The notes under the pieces: generated by a model | Told to the model about the DNA's origin: nothing | What the model saw: the letters and a program-made list of their open reading frames with translations, nothing else | Database searches by the model: none | Source: Caprella mutica | Taxonomy: Eukaryota; Arthropoda; Malacostraca; Amphipoda; Caprellidae | Direction: 5' to 3' | Assembly (NCBI GenBank): GCA_947561585.1 | Contig: CANNZV010000338.1 | Span: 248,024 to 312,023 of the forward strand | DNA length: 64,000 nt | Made by a program: the position numbers and the translations under genes | In this document: positions 1-11,800 of the stretch, piece by piece | How positions within the stretch are numbered: position 1 is the first letter of the stretch | Layout: each line of letters opens with the position of its first letter

Positions 1-954
1 TTCCACAATGAATTATTTTAATATTTGATGCTATTTGTCACAAAAATTATAATCATATAATTATGATTAGGTATATAACAGAATTATGTTAGATTAACAT
101 AATTATAATTAAAATGGAAAGATAACCTATACCTATAATTATTCGACGCAAACCCAATCGTAATTTATAAAGATTATAGTATTTTAAAATTAAATAATAT
201 TCAACTAACCAGCTGCTGTGTATAAATAATAAACTAAAGGATGAATAAACAGATAAAAAACAGGCACTGATTATACATATAGTTGCATGTAACCAATCAT
301 ATAAAGTACTCCATTTCATTGGATATACAATATGTTAATTAGGCTATTTATTCATCTATAAGAAAGTATCAGCTGCCTGATACGGAAATCGAATTGCAAG
401 ATACAAGATACATCAGTTAATGAAGTGGCTTGATATCTTGCAAGAAAAAATAAATAAAAACGAAATTTTCAAATACTCATTATTTTTGATTTGTGGGACC
501 ACGATCTTCTCGTTTGAAAAATATTATCAGGATATAGTTTATTAATGTCTATTTCGGTAAATAGTATTTTACCGTAAAATATTACATTTTCATAAACGAT
601 CGTTAACATTTTTATAATGAATGTGTTAAATTAAAAATAATTTCGGTTACTGACTAGAATTACCGATCAGAAGCCACCGACCCTATTTTTCCGACGGGGT
701 AGCGGCTTCACGAATCTATAGGCATAGTAATAAACTCCCTCACCAGATGGCGCTTTAAGATTTAGTGGCTATGTGTGACTGGACTAAAGAGTGTACGGCG
801 ACATGATTTCTATCTGCATAAGCATGAAATATTCTGGCGTGAATGGTTCAGATACTATTTTATATGCAAATTCAGTCATTGGATTAACTTTCATACTTTT
901 TATATAATCTAGACATACAATTAACGGACATAGAAACTTAACGTCAGTAAACTT
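1..954. other. AT-rich DNA without a recognised gene
   Basis: No frame here has protein-like composition; the minus-strand open frame at 89-319 is low-complexity Ile/Leu/Tyr sequence typical of AT-rich non-coding DNA. The only structure seen is an imperfect hairpin at 670-709, with arms GAAGCCACCGACCC and GGGGTAGCGGCTTC around a short T-rich loop. Confidence 0.6.
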
Positions 955-3025
955 GATGTAGTATCGGAGAAAAGAGTCACTGTGATGATGTACTATCAGA
1001 AAAAAGAGTCACTGTGATGATGTACTATCAGAGAAAAGAGTCATTGTGATGATGTACTATCAGAGAAAAGAGTCACTGTGATGATGTACTATCGGAGAAA
1101 AGAGTCACTGTGATGATGTACTATCAGAAAAAAGAGTCACTGTGATGATGTACTATCAGAGAAAAGAGTCATTGTGATGATGTACTATCAGAGAAAAGAG
1201 TCACTGTGATGATGTACTATCAGAGAGAAGAGTCATTGTGATGATGTACTATCAGAGAAAAGAGTAATTGTGATGATGTACTATCAGAGAAAAGAGTCAC
1301 TGTGATGATGTACTATCAGAGAAAAAAGTCACTGTGATGATGTACTATCGGAGAAAAGAGTCACTGTGATGATGTACTATCAGAGAAAAGAGTCATTGTG
1401 ATGATGTACTATCAGAGAAAAGGGTCACTGTGATGATGTACTATCAGAGAAAAGAGTCATTGTGATGATGTACTATCAGAGAAAAGAGTCATTGTGATGA
1501 TGTACTATCAGAGAAAAGAGTCACTGTGATGATGTACTATCAGAGAAAAGAGTCATTGTGATGATGTACTATCAGAGAAAAGAGTCACTGTGATGATGTA
1601 CTATCGGAGAAAAGAGTCACTGTGATGATGTACTATCAGAAAAAAGAGTCACTGTGATGATGTACTATCAGAGAAAAGAGTCATTGTGATGATGTACTAT
1701 CAGAGAAAAGAGTCACTGTGATGATGTACTATCAGAGAGAAGAGTCATTGTGATGATGTACTATCAGAGAAAAGAGTAATTGTGATGATGTACTATCAGA
1801 GAAAAGAGTCACTGTGATGATGTACTATCAGAGAAAAAAGTCACTGTGATGATGTACTATCGGAGAAAAGAGTCACTGTGATGATGTACTATCAGAGAAA
1901 AGAGTCATTGTGATGATGTACTATCAGAGAAAAGGGTCACTGTGATGATGTACTATCAGAGAAAAGAGTCATTGTGATGATGTACTATCAGAGAAAAGAG
2001 TCATTGTGATGATGTACTATCAGAGAAAAGAGTCACTGTGATGATGTACTATCAGAGAAAAGAGTCATTGTGATGATGTACTATCAGAGAAAAGAGTCAC
2101 TGTGATGATGTACTATCAGAAAAAAGAGTCACTGTGATGATGTACTATCAGAGAGAAGAGTCATTGTGATGATGTACTATCAGAGAAAAGAGTAATTGTG
2201 ATGATGTACTATCAGAGAAAAGAGTCACTGTGATGATGTACTATCAGAGAAAAAAGTCACTGTGATGATGTACTATCGGAGAAAAGAGTCACTGTGATGA
2301 TGTACTATCAGAGAAAAGAGTCATTGTGATGATGTACTATCAGAGAAAAGGGTCACTGTGATGATGTACTATCAGAGAAAAGAGTCATTGTGATGATGTA
2401 CTATCAGAGAAAAGAGTCATTGTGATGATGTACTATCAGAGAAAAGAGTCACTGTGATGATGTAGTATCAGAGAAAAGAGTCACTGTGATGATGTACTAT
2501 CGGAGAAAAGAGTCACTGTGATGATGTACTATCAGAGAAAAGAGTCACTGTGATGATGTACCATCAGAGAAAAGAGTCACTGTGATGATGTACTATCAGA
2601 GAAAAGAGTCATTGTGATGATGTACTATCAGAGGAAAGAGTCATTGTGATGATGTACTATCAGAGAAAAGAGTCACTGTGATGATGTACTATCAGAGAAA
2701 AAAGTCACTGTGATGATGTACTATCGGAGAAAAGAGTCACTGTGATGATGTACTATCAGAGAAAAGAGTCACTGTGATGATGTACTATCAGAGAAAAGAG
2801 TCACTGTGATGATGTACTATCAGAGAAAAGAGTCACTGTGATGATGTACTATCAGAGAAAAGAGTCACTGTGATGATGTACTATCAGAGAAAAGAGTGTC
2901 TGTGATGATGTACTATCAGAGAAAAGAGTCACTGTGATGATGTACTATTAGAGAAAAGAGTCACTGTGATGATGTACTATCAGAGAAAAGAGTCACTGTG
3001 ATGATGTACTATCAGAGAAAAGAGT
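955..3025 (+). repeat. 32-bp satellite array, about 65 copies, with 512-bp higher-order repeat
   Basis: The unit is 32 bp with core GATGATGTACTATCAGAG followed by an A-rich stretch and AGTCACTGT or AGTCATTGT. Marker variants show a higher-order period. CAGAGAGAAG occurs at 1221, 1733 and 2149; AGAGTAATTG at 1261, 1773 and 2189; GAAAAAAGTC at 1321, 1833, 2249 and 2697. The spacings are 512 (16 units), then 416 (13 units), then 448 (14 units), so a 16-unit block was duplicated and later copies lost or rearranged whole units. The last third (about 2700-3025) is more uniform. The same satellite recurs inverted at 49251-51152. No long frame is open, since 32 is not a multiple of 3. Confidence 0.97.
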
Positions 3026-4112
3026 TTTCTAATTTTTGAGTTTTCTAATTTTTTAATTTTCCATTATTTTAAAATTTTACAAACTGTTGTCGTGTACCCG
3101 CAGACTAATTTAAAAATATCCACAATAATTAGCAAAGTTTCTTTTTGTTAATAAGTAAACTATGAAAATTTCACTGTACATAATAAATACTTATATTTAA
3201 TACTACGTTGATTTTATTTATAAGGCTACATCATAAATTTACGATTGCTTTGTATGCCAATGAATTGGAAAAAAAGAATTGCAAACCATAATAGTAATAT
3301 ATTGTGTACTGTAATTGCATTGAATAAAGTTGCTACCATATTAAGGAGTCGATATGCAGCTACCTACATAAGGGATTAGAAATAAATAAATATATCTAAA
3401 CAGTGAAAAGTTATGGTTGGGCTAAAGAAGATTACGGGAGAGAGTTATGGTGGGGCCATAGAAGATTACGGGGGAATGAGATGAAAAGAGATACAAGCAC
3501 CGGTAGTTGCACTCACGGATGGAAGAGGAAAATGAAGAGGTGATAGTAAATGAAGCATACGAGTCTACCCAACACAAAATCTAAGACCGCGTAGTTGAAG
3601 AGCATAACCCTTCCTTAAATAGGTAGGTAATGATAGGAATTAAATTGTGTTCAAAATATTTATTTTTTCGAATTGAAAGATTGTCATTAATTAAAACCAA
3701 TGTTTATATATATTTTATAAAAAATCGAAAGATTTACATTGTAAACTTATGATGGAAATAATAAAAAGTATATTTTAAATTACATTATTGAAAGAACGTT
3801 TGTCGCAAAAAATAATACAAAAACTATTCAATAAATACAAAATATTATTTAAAACTATAAAATAACTAGAAAAACCTTCCATAACTCTCAAAATCTCCTA
3901 TAAAAACATAAAATATTTAATCATATCTCAACCATTAAAATAATAAACAAAACACTAAAGACATTCTAATTTCTAAGAAAAATATACGGAAAGATTTCAT
4001 TGTTGTGAAATATCTGAAAAATAGTGGCAATAGAATTATATCATTTAGATAACTGAAGATAGATTGTTAATTATATTGTAAGCATTTCTGAATTAAATAT
4101 ATTTTAGTTAAA
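3026..4112. other. AT-rich spacer with two copies of a dispersed motif
   Basis: Directly after the satellite, GAGTTTTCTAATTTTT is present twice (about 3022-3055). At 3411-3475 two tandem copies of the dispersed GTTATGGTGGGGCCATAGAA-type motif are followed by AGATTACGGG. The rest is A/T-rich with no gene signal. Confidence 0.6.
3411..3475 (+). repeat. Dispersed ~32-bp motif, two tandem copies
   Basis: A degenerate copy (GGTTGGGCTAAAGAAGATTA) is followed by a better one (GTTATGGTGGGGCCATAGAA, then GATTACGGGGG). The same motif appears singly or as inverted pairs near 5350, 7275, 34945, 39287, 42052 and 42208, and as an array at 13655-14000. Confidence 0.75.
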
Positions 4113-4316
4113 TATTTCACAGTTACCCTATAATATTTACAGTTACCCTATAATATTTCACAGTTACCCTAAAATATTTCACAGTTACCCTATAATATTT
4201 ACAGTTACCCTATAGTATTTACAGTTACCCTAAAATATTTACAGTTACCGTATAATATTTACAGTTACCCTATAATATTTACAGTTACCCTATAATATTT
4301 ACAGGTACCCCATAAT
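4113..4316 (+). repeat. 20-bp tandem array, about 10 copies
   Basis: The unit is ACAGTTACCCTATAATATTT (20 bp), with 21-bp variants in the first copies that gain a C before the next ACAG. A 3' decayed copy has ACAGGTACCCCATAAT. It is followed by a T run at 4320. Confidence 0.95.
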
Positions 4317-5345
4317 CACTTTTTTTTTGTTTTTCCCTAAGTTTTAGTTGAGAAATAACCGTGAAATTGGATTCGGAGAAAAAAAATTAACAACATGGGT
4401 AAAATAATAAAAACGAGAAATTATATAGAAATTGAAAATAAAATCTTAAATTTTTTAGTTTTCACATATTTTTTTCTTTATTTTAAGAACCAATTTATGC
4501 ACAAATTTTTCTGTATATTTTTAAATTTTAATATTTCATTTCTATTATTAAAAAATTAAAAAACATTAAGAATTTAAAAAGTATGTATTTTTCTATCATT
4601 ATTTTACAGCGGCCAAAAATCATAGAAAATTGAAAAATATACCAAAACATAAAGGACACACTTATACAAAAGGAGATATATGATATATTAAAACAATGAA
4701 AAGCGCACAAAAGAAGACTGGATAAAGAGAATGAGAAGCAGAACAGATAATAACGGGAGAATAAGCAACAAAGGAGGAAAGTGAAAGGAAGAATTAGAAC
4801 CTCAGGTGAAATAAGTTAAAAAGATCGCGAGGTTAAAATGGAAACAAAATAAGGAAGTGGTGATCTTTTCATTATTTCTCACTGGCACTTTAATTTGTTT
4901 ATGTAATACGAGTACATAGAGACTTTTAATATAATAAAGCAGTTGGTATATTGCTTCCGTATACTTAATGTGAAGAAATTGAAACAAATTGCGTGATGTT
5001 GTACCAATTAAACTACTAACTATGACTTATGTTGTAATACATCATAGACCCAATATTATCAAAGTCAACATTGGTATAATGTAGGAAAGCAATAGCGCTC
5101 CTTCGTCGGAACAGTGTCTGACCAAAATATTTTATTTATTGGGTTACGATCACGATATAATTAAAATCATATGATTTTTATAGCAAATCTGTACAAAATT
5201 GTTACACATATATATATTATCACCATAATAAATACTTTTCTTAATTATCTACATGTATAAATTAATATCGACCACCAACATCGGAAAGCTTTTGCTTCAA
5301 TTATAAAAGATGACAAGAATTATAACATGACTGTTGAGGTTTGAA
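4317..5345. other. AT-rich DNA without a recognised gene
   Basis: Minus-strand open frames at 4528-4710 and 4802-4987 are Phe/Ile/Tyr-rich and show no family signature. No repeats or RNA genes were seen. Confidence 0.55.
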
Positions 5346-5456
5346 CCCAGGGAAAAAGCTATGGTGGGTCAGTGAAGATTAAAGGGGGCCCCTATTTGAT
5401 CTACCAAAGCCCCACCATATCCTTATGGTGGGCCAGTGAAGATTAAAGTGGAATAC
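5346..5456 (+). repeat. Dispersed motif in direct and inverted copies
   Basis: Two direct copies (GCTATGGTGGGTCAGTGAAG and TTATGGTGGGCCAGTGAAG, both followed by ATTAAAG) flank an inverted half copy (AAGCCCCACCATA). The inverted and direct copies together make the local palindrome CCACCATATCCTTATGGTGG. The cluster belongs to the same dispersed family as 3411 and 13655. Confidence 0.7.
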
Positions 5457-5679
5457 CATACTAGCTTATACAACTAGCTTATTCATTGGTGATATTTAAA
5501 AATATACATGTTGGTAATAACATTAAGTAATATATTGGAACTCAATAGAAAGTTAATAAATTAGATATATTTATTTAAATAGTTGCATAGGTCAATAGCA
5601 TATCTACATACAAATAGCAGGTCATGCACTATGATATTTATTACCTTTATCTATGGGTTAATTATGTGTAGCTAATATG

Positions 5680-6935
5680 TAATGATAGTATGCTACTACT
5701 AGTGGTACAATAGTTAGGTACTATCCTATTGATAATAGTTTGGTACTATTAGTGGTACAATAGTTTGGTACTACTATAGATAATAGTTTGGTACTACTAT
5801 AAATAATGATAATAGTTTGGTACTACTATAGATAATAGTTTGGTACTACTATAAATAATGATAATAGTTTGGTACTACTATAGATAATAGTTTGGTACTA
5901 CTATAAATAATGATAATAGTTTGGCACTACTATAAATAATGATAATAGTTTGGTACTACTATAGATAATAGTTTGGCACTACTATAAATAATGATAATAG
6001 TTTGGTACTACTATAGATAATAGTTTGGTACTACTATAAATAATGATAATAGTTTGGCACTACTATAAATAATGATAATAGTTTGGTACTACTATAGATA
6101 ATAGTTTGGTACTACTATAAATAATGATAATAGTTTGGTACTACTATAAATAATGATAATAGTTTGGTACTACTATAGATAATAGTTTGGTACTACTATA
6201 AATAATGATAATAGTTTGGCACTACTATAAATAATGATAATAGTTTGGTACTACTATAGATAATAGTTTGGTACTACTATAAATAATGATAATAGTTTGG
6301 TACTACTATAAATAATGATAATAGTTTGGTACTACTATAGATAATAGTTTGGTACTACTATAAATAATGATAATAGTTTGGTACTATTAGTGGTACAATA
6401 GTTTGGTACTACTATAGATAATAGTTTGGTACTACTATAAATAATGATAATAGTTTGGTACTACTATAAATAATGATAATAGTTTGGTACTACTATAGAT
6501 AATAGTTTGGTACTACTATAAATAATGATAATAGTTTGTTACTACTATAAATAATGATAATAGTTTGTTACTACTATAAATAATGATAATAGTTTGGTAC
6601 TACTATAAATAATGATAATAGTTTGGTACTACTATAAATAATGATAATAGTTTGTTACTACTATAAATAATGATAATAGTTTGTTACTACTATAAATAAT
6701 GATAATAGTTTGGTACTACTATAAATAATGATAATAGTTTGGTACTACTATAAATAATGATAATAGTTTGGTACTACTATAAATAATGATAATAGTTTGT
6801 TACTACTATAAATAATGATAATAGTTTGTTACTACTATAAATAATGATAATAGTTTGGTACTACTATAAATAATGATAATAGTTTGGTACTACTATAAAT
6901 AATGATAATAGTTTGGTACTATTATTGGTACTGAA
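5680..6935 (+). repeat. Composite 23/29-bp tandem array, about 45-50 copies
   Basis: The basic unit is 23 bp, beginning GATAATAGTTTGGTACTACT and ending ATA; a longer form carries an extra AATAAT (29 bp). In the left part short and long units often alternate, giving a 52-bp dimer period. From about 6500 to the end only 29-bp units remain, with TTTGTTACT and TTTGGCACT variants. A distinct segment with ATTAGTGGTACAATAG appears at the left edge and again near 6390, suggesting block duplication. Confidence 0.95.
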
Positions 6936-7598
6936 ATTATTTATCGAAACACTAAATCAAAATATAATAAACTGTAATAATTTACCTATTTTAACTTTTA
7001 ATAAAATAACAGTAAATTCTATTCAGACAGGAAGTGCAGTAAGTGCATAGTTGTTCCAGTAATTCAGTTAATATAAAATGCATAGTAAATATTTCACCAA
7101 AGTATATACATACATACATACGGAAATATCTTGGAACTTTCAGTAATTCCTCAAAGATTTTCTTCAGTATTGTACAGCTTGGTGTGAAGAACAAGAAATA
7201 AATATCACATTTTATGACCAAATAATTCGAGTGTTTTATCCATCTGCCTTCGGGTCTCCAATCATCGGCGATAAATCTCCCATAATCTCCTTAACCCCCA
7301 CCTTAACTCATTCGCTGCAACTGCACGAAGACCCATTCTCAGTTAAAAATTATCGTCGTCTTTCGATAAACGATTATAAAGTATGATAAAAAGATAACGA
7401 TTCGAGTAAAATTAAATAGTAATTAGTGTATCATCTTTCGTCGGACATTCCCTATGAAAGAAATATCGGGAAATCAGGAAATCTTATGATGAAATAGATC
7501 AATATTTTTCGTAAACAGTCAATAACAGACGAATACAGTTTTCTAACTGGGCTTTTACGGGGGACATCATTTACGATGTATCCGTGAGAATGTATTGT
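6936..7598. other. Spacer with one inverted copy of the dispersed motif
   Basis: CCCATAATCTCCTTAACCCC followed by CACCTTAACTCA at about 7278-7310 is a diverged reverse-complement copy of the GTTATGGTGGGG-type motif. No gene signal; the minus open frame 6991-7221 is not recognisable. Confidence 0.55.
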
Positions 7599-7850
7599 GG
7601 GGGGGGGGGGGGGATGCATGGATGCAGGAAATAAGGTGATAGGACATCGATAGTAATGGGATGCAGTGGGTTAAGGTCAGGTTAGCGGTGGGAAATGCCT
7701 GGGGAATGACGTTGCAATGCACTGGGATGCAATAGAATGGGGTGGGATACAGAAGGGATGCAATGGAATGGGGTGAGATGCAATATAATGGGTTGGGATG
7801 CAGTGGGATGCAATGGAATGGGTTGGGATGCAGAAGGGATGCAATGGTAG
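7599..7850 (+). repeat. Poly-G tract and G-rich degenerate repeat
   Basis: Fifteen consecutive G at 7599-7613 lead into a degenerate array of GGGATGCAATGGAATGGG-like units, roughly 20 and 31 bp apart, best preserved at 7730-7850. Strong strand asymmetry (G-rich, C-poor on +) sets this segment apart from the AT-rich flanks. The runs of G3-G4 could support G-quadruplex formation, but this is an inference. Confidence 0.85.
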
Positions 7851-7985
7851 AAGAGAGGGGTGTTTATATACAGTAGGTCACATTTTCATATCTATTATCC
7901 CTGTAGAGTTAATATTAAAATAACAATAACAATATTAGGGATGGTATTGGTGAGACATCACTCTGACTCTGTACAGTAGTTAGTA

Positions 7986-8162
7986 CAGTGACAATACTCT
8001 ATGGTGAATGTAGAGTCATGAGTAAGAGAACTACTCCGTATAGTAAACATATTTCCTCGAGTCTGCCATAAACTAGCTATCAGTTTTCTTTGAAAGTTTG
8101 TTCACTATACATGGTAATTCTTTTATTCAGGATTCTAAATTCACTATACAGGAGTACTACTG
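7986..8162 (+). mobile_element. Palindromic pogo-like MITE, copy a
   Basis: The element starts CAGTGACAATACTCTATGGT and ends TCACTATACAGGAGTACTAC then TG. It is flanked by TA on both sides (7984-7985 and 8163-8164), the target duplication typical of Tc1/mariner/pogo elements. The arms carry TGTAGAGTCATGAGTAAGAG and a degraded inverse at about 8100-8150. Compared with the copies at 41171 and 55998 the central palindrome is partly deleted. It encodes nothing, so it would depend on a transposase from elsewhere. A 12-bp minisatellite starts within about 10 bp of its right end. Confidence 0.85.
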
Positions 8163-8170
8163 TATCATCA

Positions 8171-8968
8171 CACTCACTCTTTGTACCACTCTTAGCATCA
8201 CTCTTTGTATCACTCTTTGTATAACTCTTTGTATCACTCTTAGCATCACTCTTTGTATCACTCTTTGTATCACTCTTTGTATCACTCTTTGTATCACTCT
8301 TTGTATCACTCTTAGCATCACTCTTAGCATCACTCTTTGTATCACTCTTTGTATCACTCTTTGTATAACTCTTTGTATCACTCTTTGTATAACTCTTTGT
8401 ATCACTCTTTGTATCACTCTTTGTATAACTCTTTGTATCACTCTTTGTATAACTCTTTGTATCACTCTTAGCATCACTCTTTGTATCACTCTTTGTATCA
8501 CTCTTTGTATCACTCTTTGTATCACTCTTTGTATCACTCTTTGTATAACTCTTTGTATCACTCTTTGTATAACTCTTTGTATCACTCTTAGCATCACTCT
8601 TTGTATCACTCTTTGTATCACTCTTTGTATCACTCTTTGTATCACTCTTAGCATCACTCTTAGCATCACTCTTTGTATCACTCTTTGTATCACTCTTTGT
8701 ATAACTCTTTGTATCACTCTTAGCATCACTCTTTGTATCACTCTTTGTATCACTCTTTGTATCACTCTTTGTATCACTCTTTGTATCACTCTTTGTATCA
8801 CTCTTAGCATCACTCTTAGCATCACTCTTAGCATCACTCTTTGTATCACTCTTTGTATCACTCTTTGTATCACTCTTTGTATCACTCTTTGTATCACTCT
8901 TTGTATTACTCTTTGTATCACTCTTTGTATCACTCTTTGTATCCCTCTTTGTATCACTCTTTGTATCA
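8171..8968 (+). repeat. 12-bp tandem array, about 66 copies
   Basis: The unit is TGTATCACTCTT with an AGCATCACTCTT variant and a TGTATAACTCTT variant. Variants show higher-order structure: 8341-8400, 8401-8460 and 8521-8580 are identical, and the 120-bp block 8401-8520 equals 8521-8640. Because 12 is a multiple of 3, long frames stay open on both strands: plus 8098-8985 encodes Ile-Thr-Leu-Cys repeats and minus 8157-8975 encodes Val-Ile-Gln-Arg repeats. Neither looks like a known protein. Openness on both strands is expected of the repeat itself, so I do not call a gene. Confidence 0.97.
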
Positions 8969-9033
8969 GTGTCAATTTCTTCTAACCAATAATCAGACTA
9001 AAGATGTCAAGGATTTATATTATGGGATGTGAA

Positions 9034-9300
9034 ATGCTAATATTGCTAATAATAATGCTAATAATAATGCTAATAATGCTAATAATGCTAATAATGCTAA
9101 TAATGCTGATAATGCTAATAATGCTAATAATGCTAATAATGCTGATAATGCTAATAATGCTAATAATGCTAATAATGCTAATAATGCTAATAATGCTAAT
9201 AATGCTAATAATGCTAATAATGCTAATATTGCTAATATTGCTAATAATGCTAATAATGCTAATAGTGCTAATAATAATGCTAATAATGCTAATGCTATTA
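9034..9300 (+). repeat. 9-bp tandem array, about 29 copies
   Basis: The unit is AATAATGCT with occasional AATATTGCT, GATAATGCT and 12-bp AATAATAATGCT variants. The open plus frame through it (Ile-Met-Leu repeats, 9004-9342) is a by-product of the 9-bp period. Confidence 0.96.
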
Positions 9301-9944
9301 TATAGTGATAATACTTCTACCGAAGGGAAAATGGTACAGTAACTTATCCCATTTAATATAAAATGAATATTTTGATTATTTTAGTGCAATAATATCACAG
9401 TATAATTAACTATGGGCAATTTCATACATTATAGTTAGGTATATTATTATTCAGTCTAGTACAGTACCGGTTGTTTATCCATTGGTAATTCATTTAACCA
9501 TAATATACCCTAATCATCTAAAGTTTACTAACTAACCTATACTGGTTCGAGCAAACCAAATCTCATTAAAACTCATATCGAATCTTAACGAATCTGTTTT
9601 GGATTAAAAATAAAACATTGATTTGATATTTAAATAACCATTGGTAAACTCAAAAGATTAACGATCTATTTAAAATATAGTAAATGTTAGTTAATAAATC
9701 AGTAGGTATTAATGTTATAGGTTTGGACAGGGTGGGAAGTGACTGATTATTGGTACACATTTGTGCTCCTTCTCTCTCATCAATATGATTCGGACAGACA
9801 ATTTAAGTACAAGAATGAAGATTAAATAGCGATTGGAAATATAACTAATACCTACTGTTTTCAAATATGTAACATACTTAGATTCACTCCAAAATATGTT
9901 AATACATTTATAATTGACTCCCGGAGTCTTAGTTATGAATCCGG
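9301..9944. other. AT-rich DNA without a recognised gene
   Basis: No open frame, hairpin or repeat of note was seen between the 9-bp and 18-bp arrays. Confidence 0.5.
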
Positions 9945-10412
9945 GTTATGCTACAAATATAATTAAGTTATGCTACAAATAAGAGTTATTTTTGCTACAA
10001 GGAATAGTTATTCTACAAGAAAGAGTTATGCTACAAATAAGAGTTATGGTACAAGAAAAAGTTTTGCTACAAATAAGAGTTATGCTAAAAATAAGAGTTA
10101 TGCTAAAAATAAGAGTTATGCTAAAAATAAGAGTTATGCTAAAAATAAGAGTTATGCTACAAATAAGAGTTATGCTAAAAATATGAGTTATGCTAAAAAT
10201 AAGAGTTATGGTACAAGAAAAAGTTTTGCTACAAATAAGAGTTATGCTAAAAATAAGAGTTATGCTACAAATAAGAGTTATGCTAAAAATATGAGTTATG
10301 CTAAAAATAAGAGTTATGCTAAAAATAAGAGTTATGCTACAAATAAGAGTTATGCTAAAAATATGAGTTATGCTACAAATAGGAGTTATGCTACAAGGAA
10401 GAGTTATGCTAA
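9945..10412 (+). repeat. 18-bp tandem array, about 26 copies
   Basis: The unit is GAGTTATGCTAAAAATAA or GAGTTATGCTACAAATAA (18 bp). A rarer pair of units, GAGTTATGGTACAAGAAA followed by AAGTTTTGCTACAAATAA, occurs at 10041 and again at 10203, so a 162-bp (9-unit) block was duplicated. Frames remain open on both strands (plus 9970-10446, a Lys-Ser-Tyr-Ala-Lys/Thr-Asn periodic peptide; minus 9973-10437). This is a consequence of the period and not evidence of coding. Confidence 0.96.
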
Positions 10413-11574
10413 TATTACTTTTACCTTCAGGCATCAAATCAAATAGAAATTGTTAGAAAACCTAAAGCGGTTTTGAAAAAAACGTTAATTCGACCATAAT
10501 GATCCGCTTCAACATTATTACTATTATATTCTAACCGATAATGTAACCATATTGTGCCAAGCTGCTAAAGATATGGGGACTATAGTTAGCGTGTGTGTGC
10601 TATCTAGAGAGACAGGGTTAAATTGGCGGTCCCCTTTCTTACAGAACATGCCTGGAAGGTGATATGGGTAAAAAATACACCATGGTAGATCTACTTACCA
10701 ATTAGACTTCAATAGGCACTGTGTTGCTAAATGCTAATGTAGACTCTATTCAGATAATGTAATGGTATAATTTGAAGTAATTAGCCCCCCTTCCTTAACT
10801 ACCTTGTCTATTTATCGAAGTATAATTAATGATAACAGGATCATCTATCTATGCGATAAATGAATTCAATCGTAATTGATCATAAATTTGAAAGCTTTTT
10901 AGTCTACCGTGTGGGATAGTCCCTTAGTATTCTAGGAATAAATTCTTCTTGCCTAAGATATCTAAATGAAATATTCATTTTTTAATTTACAATGAAATTC
11001 GATTTAAATATAAAGTTATCGACAAGGCTAGATAAATTTTCAGACTAGGTGGTGGCTTGCTATGTTTAGTATGAGATTTGGTTGGTTTCTTCCTATGGGA
11101 TATTTCCTACTTAGTTTTTTTTCCGCGTAGAAATGTATAGGAGAAATTGAGAGAAATCTGCAAGACATTTTTCTCCATGTTTAGGAATAGGTTTTTACTT
11201 GCAACTGCAAGCATTTTATTGCAACATTTTTCAGCTTTCACTGTCCACACTTTTAATTTAAGATAATTTATTATAATTTATTTCATAAAGAAATTATAAA
11301 AATTAATATAGATTTATAATCTTTTTAAAGTGATATAGTTACATACATGAAATATATAATCTTAATTTCATATATTATAAGTTATGCTGTTCAAACGTTT
11401 CAAAAAAAATGACTTCAAACGTTTGTTAACACATGGTTAATCACACCATGATAAATTGAACGTTTGGAAATGATTTTTATCATTTGAAAAAAATGTCAAT
11501 ATGACTTAAAATGTTTGGAAAGTAAATGAAAACGTTCGGTGAAACGTATGACAAAATATAAACGCATAAAAAAT
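10413..11574. other. AT-rich DNA grading into scattered AAACGTTTG motifs
   Basis: No gene signal. From 11393 onward AAACGTTTG or close variants recur irregularly (CAAACGTTTC, TCAAACGTTTG, GAACGTTTGG, AAACGTTCGG) before becoming regular at about 11575. Confidence 0.5.
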
Positions 11575-11800
11575 ATAAATTGAAAAAATATAAACGTTTG
11601 AAAAAATATAAACCTTTAAAAAAATATAAACGTTTGAAAAATTATAAACGTTTGAAAAATATAAACGTTTAAAGAAATATTAACGTTTAAAAGATATAAA
11701 CGTTTGAAAAAATACAAACGTCTGGAAAAATATAAACGTTTGAAAAAATATAAACGTTTGAAAAAAATACAAACGTTTGTAAAAATGTAATCGTCTGAAA
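11575..11800 (+). repeat. Degenerate ~18-bp array built on the palindrome AAACGTTT
   Basis: The unit is close to AAAAAATATAAACGTTTG, 17-19 bp, about 12 copies. Every good unit contains the perfect 8-bp palindrome AAACGTTT. Flanking sequence on both sides holds isolated AACGTT cores, so the array grades into its surroundings. Confidence 0.85.

Noticed and set aside
955..3025. CRISPR array
   Set aside because: Units are contiguous and nearly identical with no variable spacers; this is a eukaryotic satellite.
9970..10446. 158-codon plus frame with a Lys-Ser-Tyr-Ala repeat
   Set aside because: It arises from the 18-bp array, which is open on both strands; no non-repeat coding sequence adjoins.
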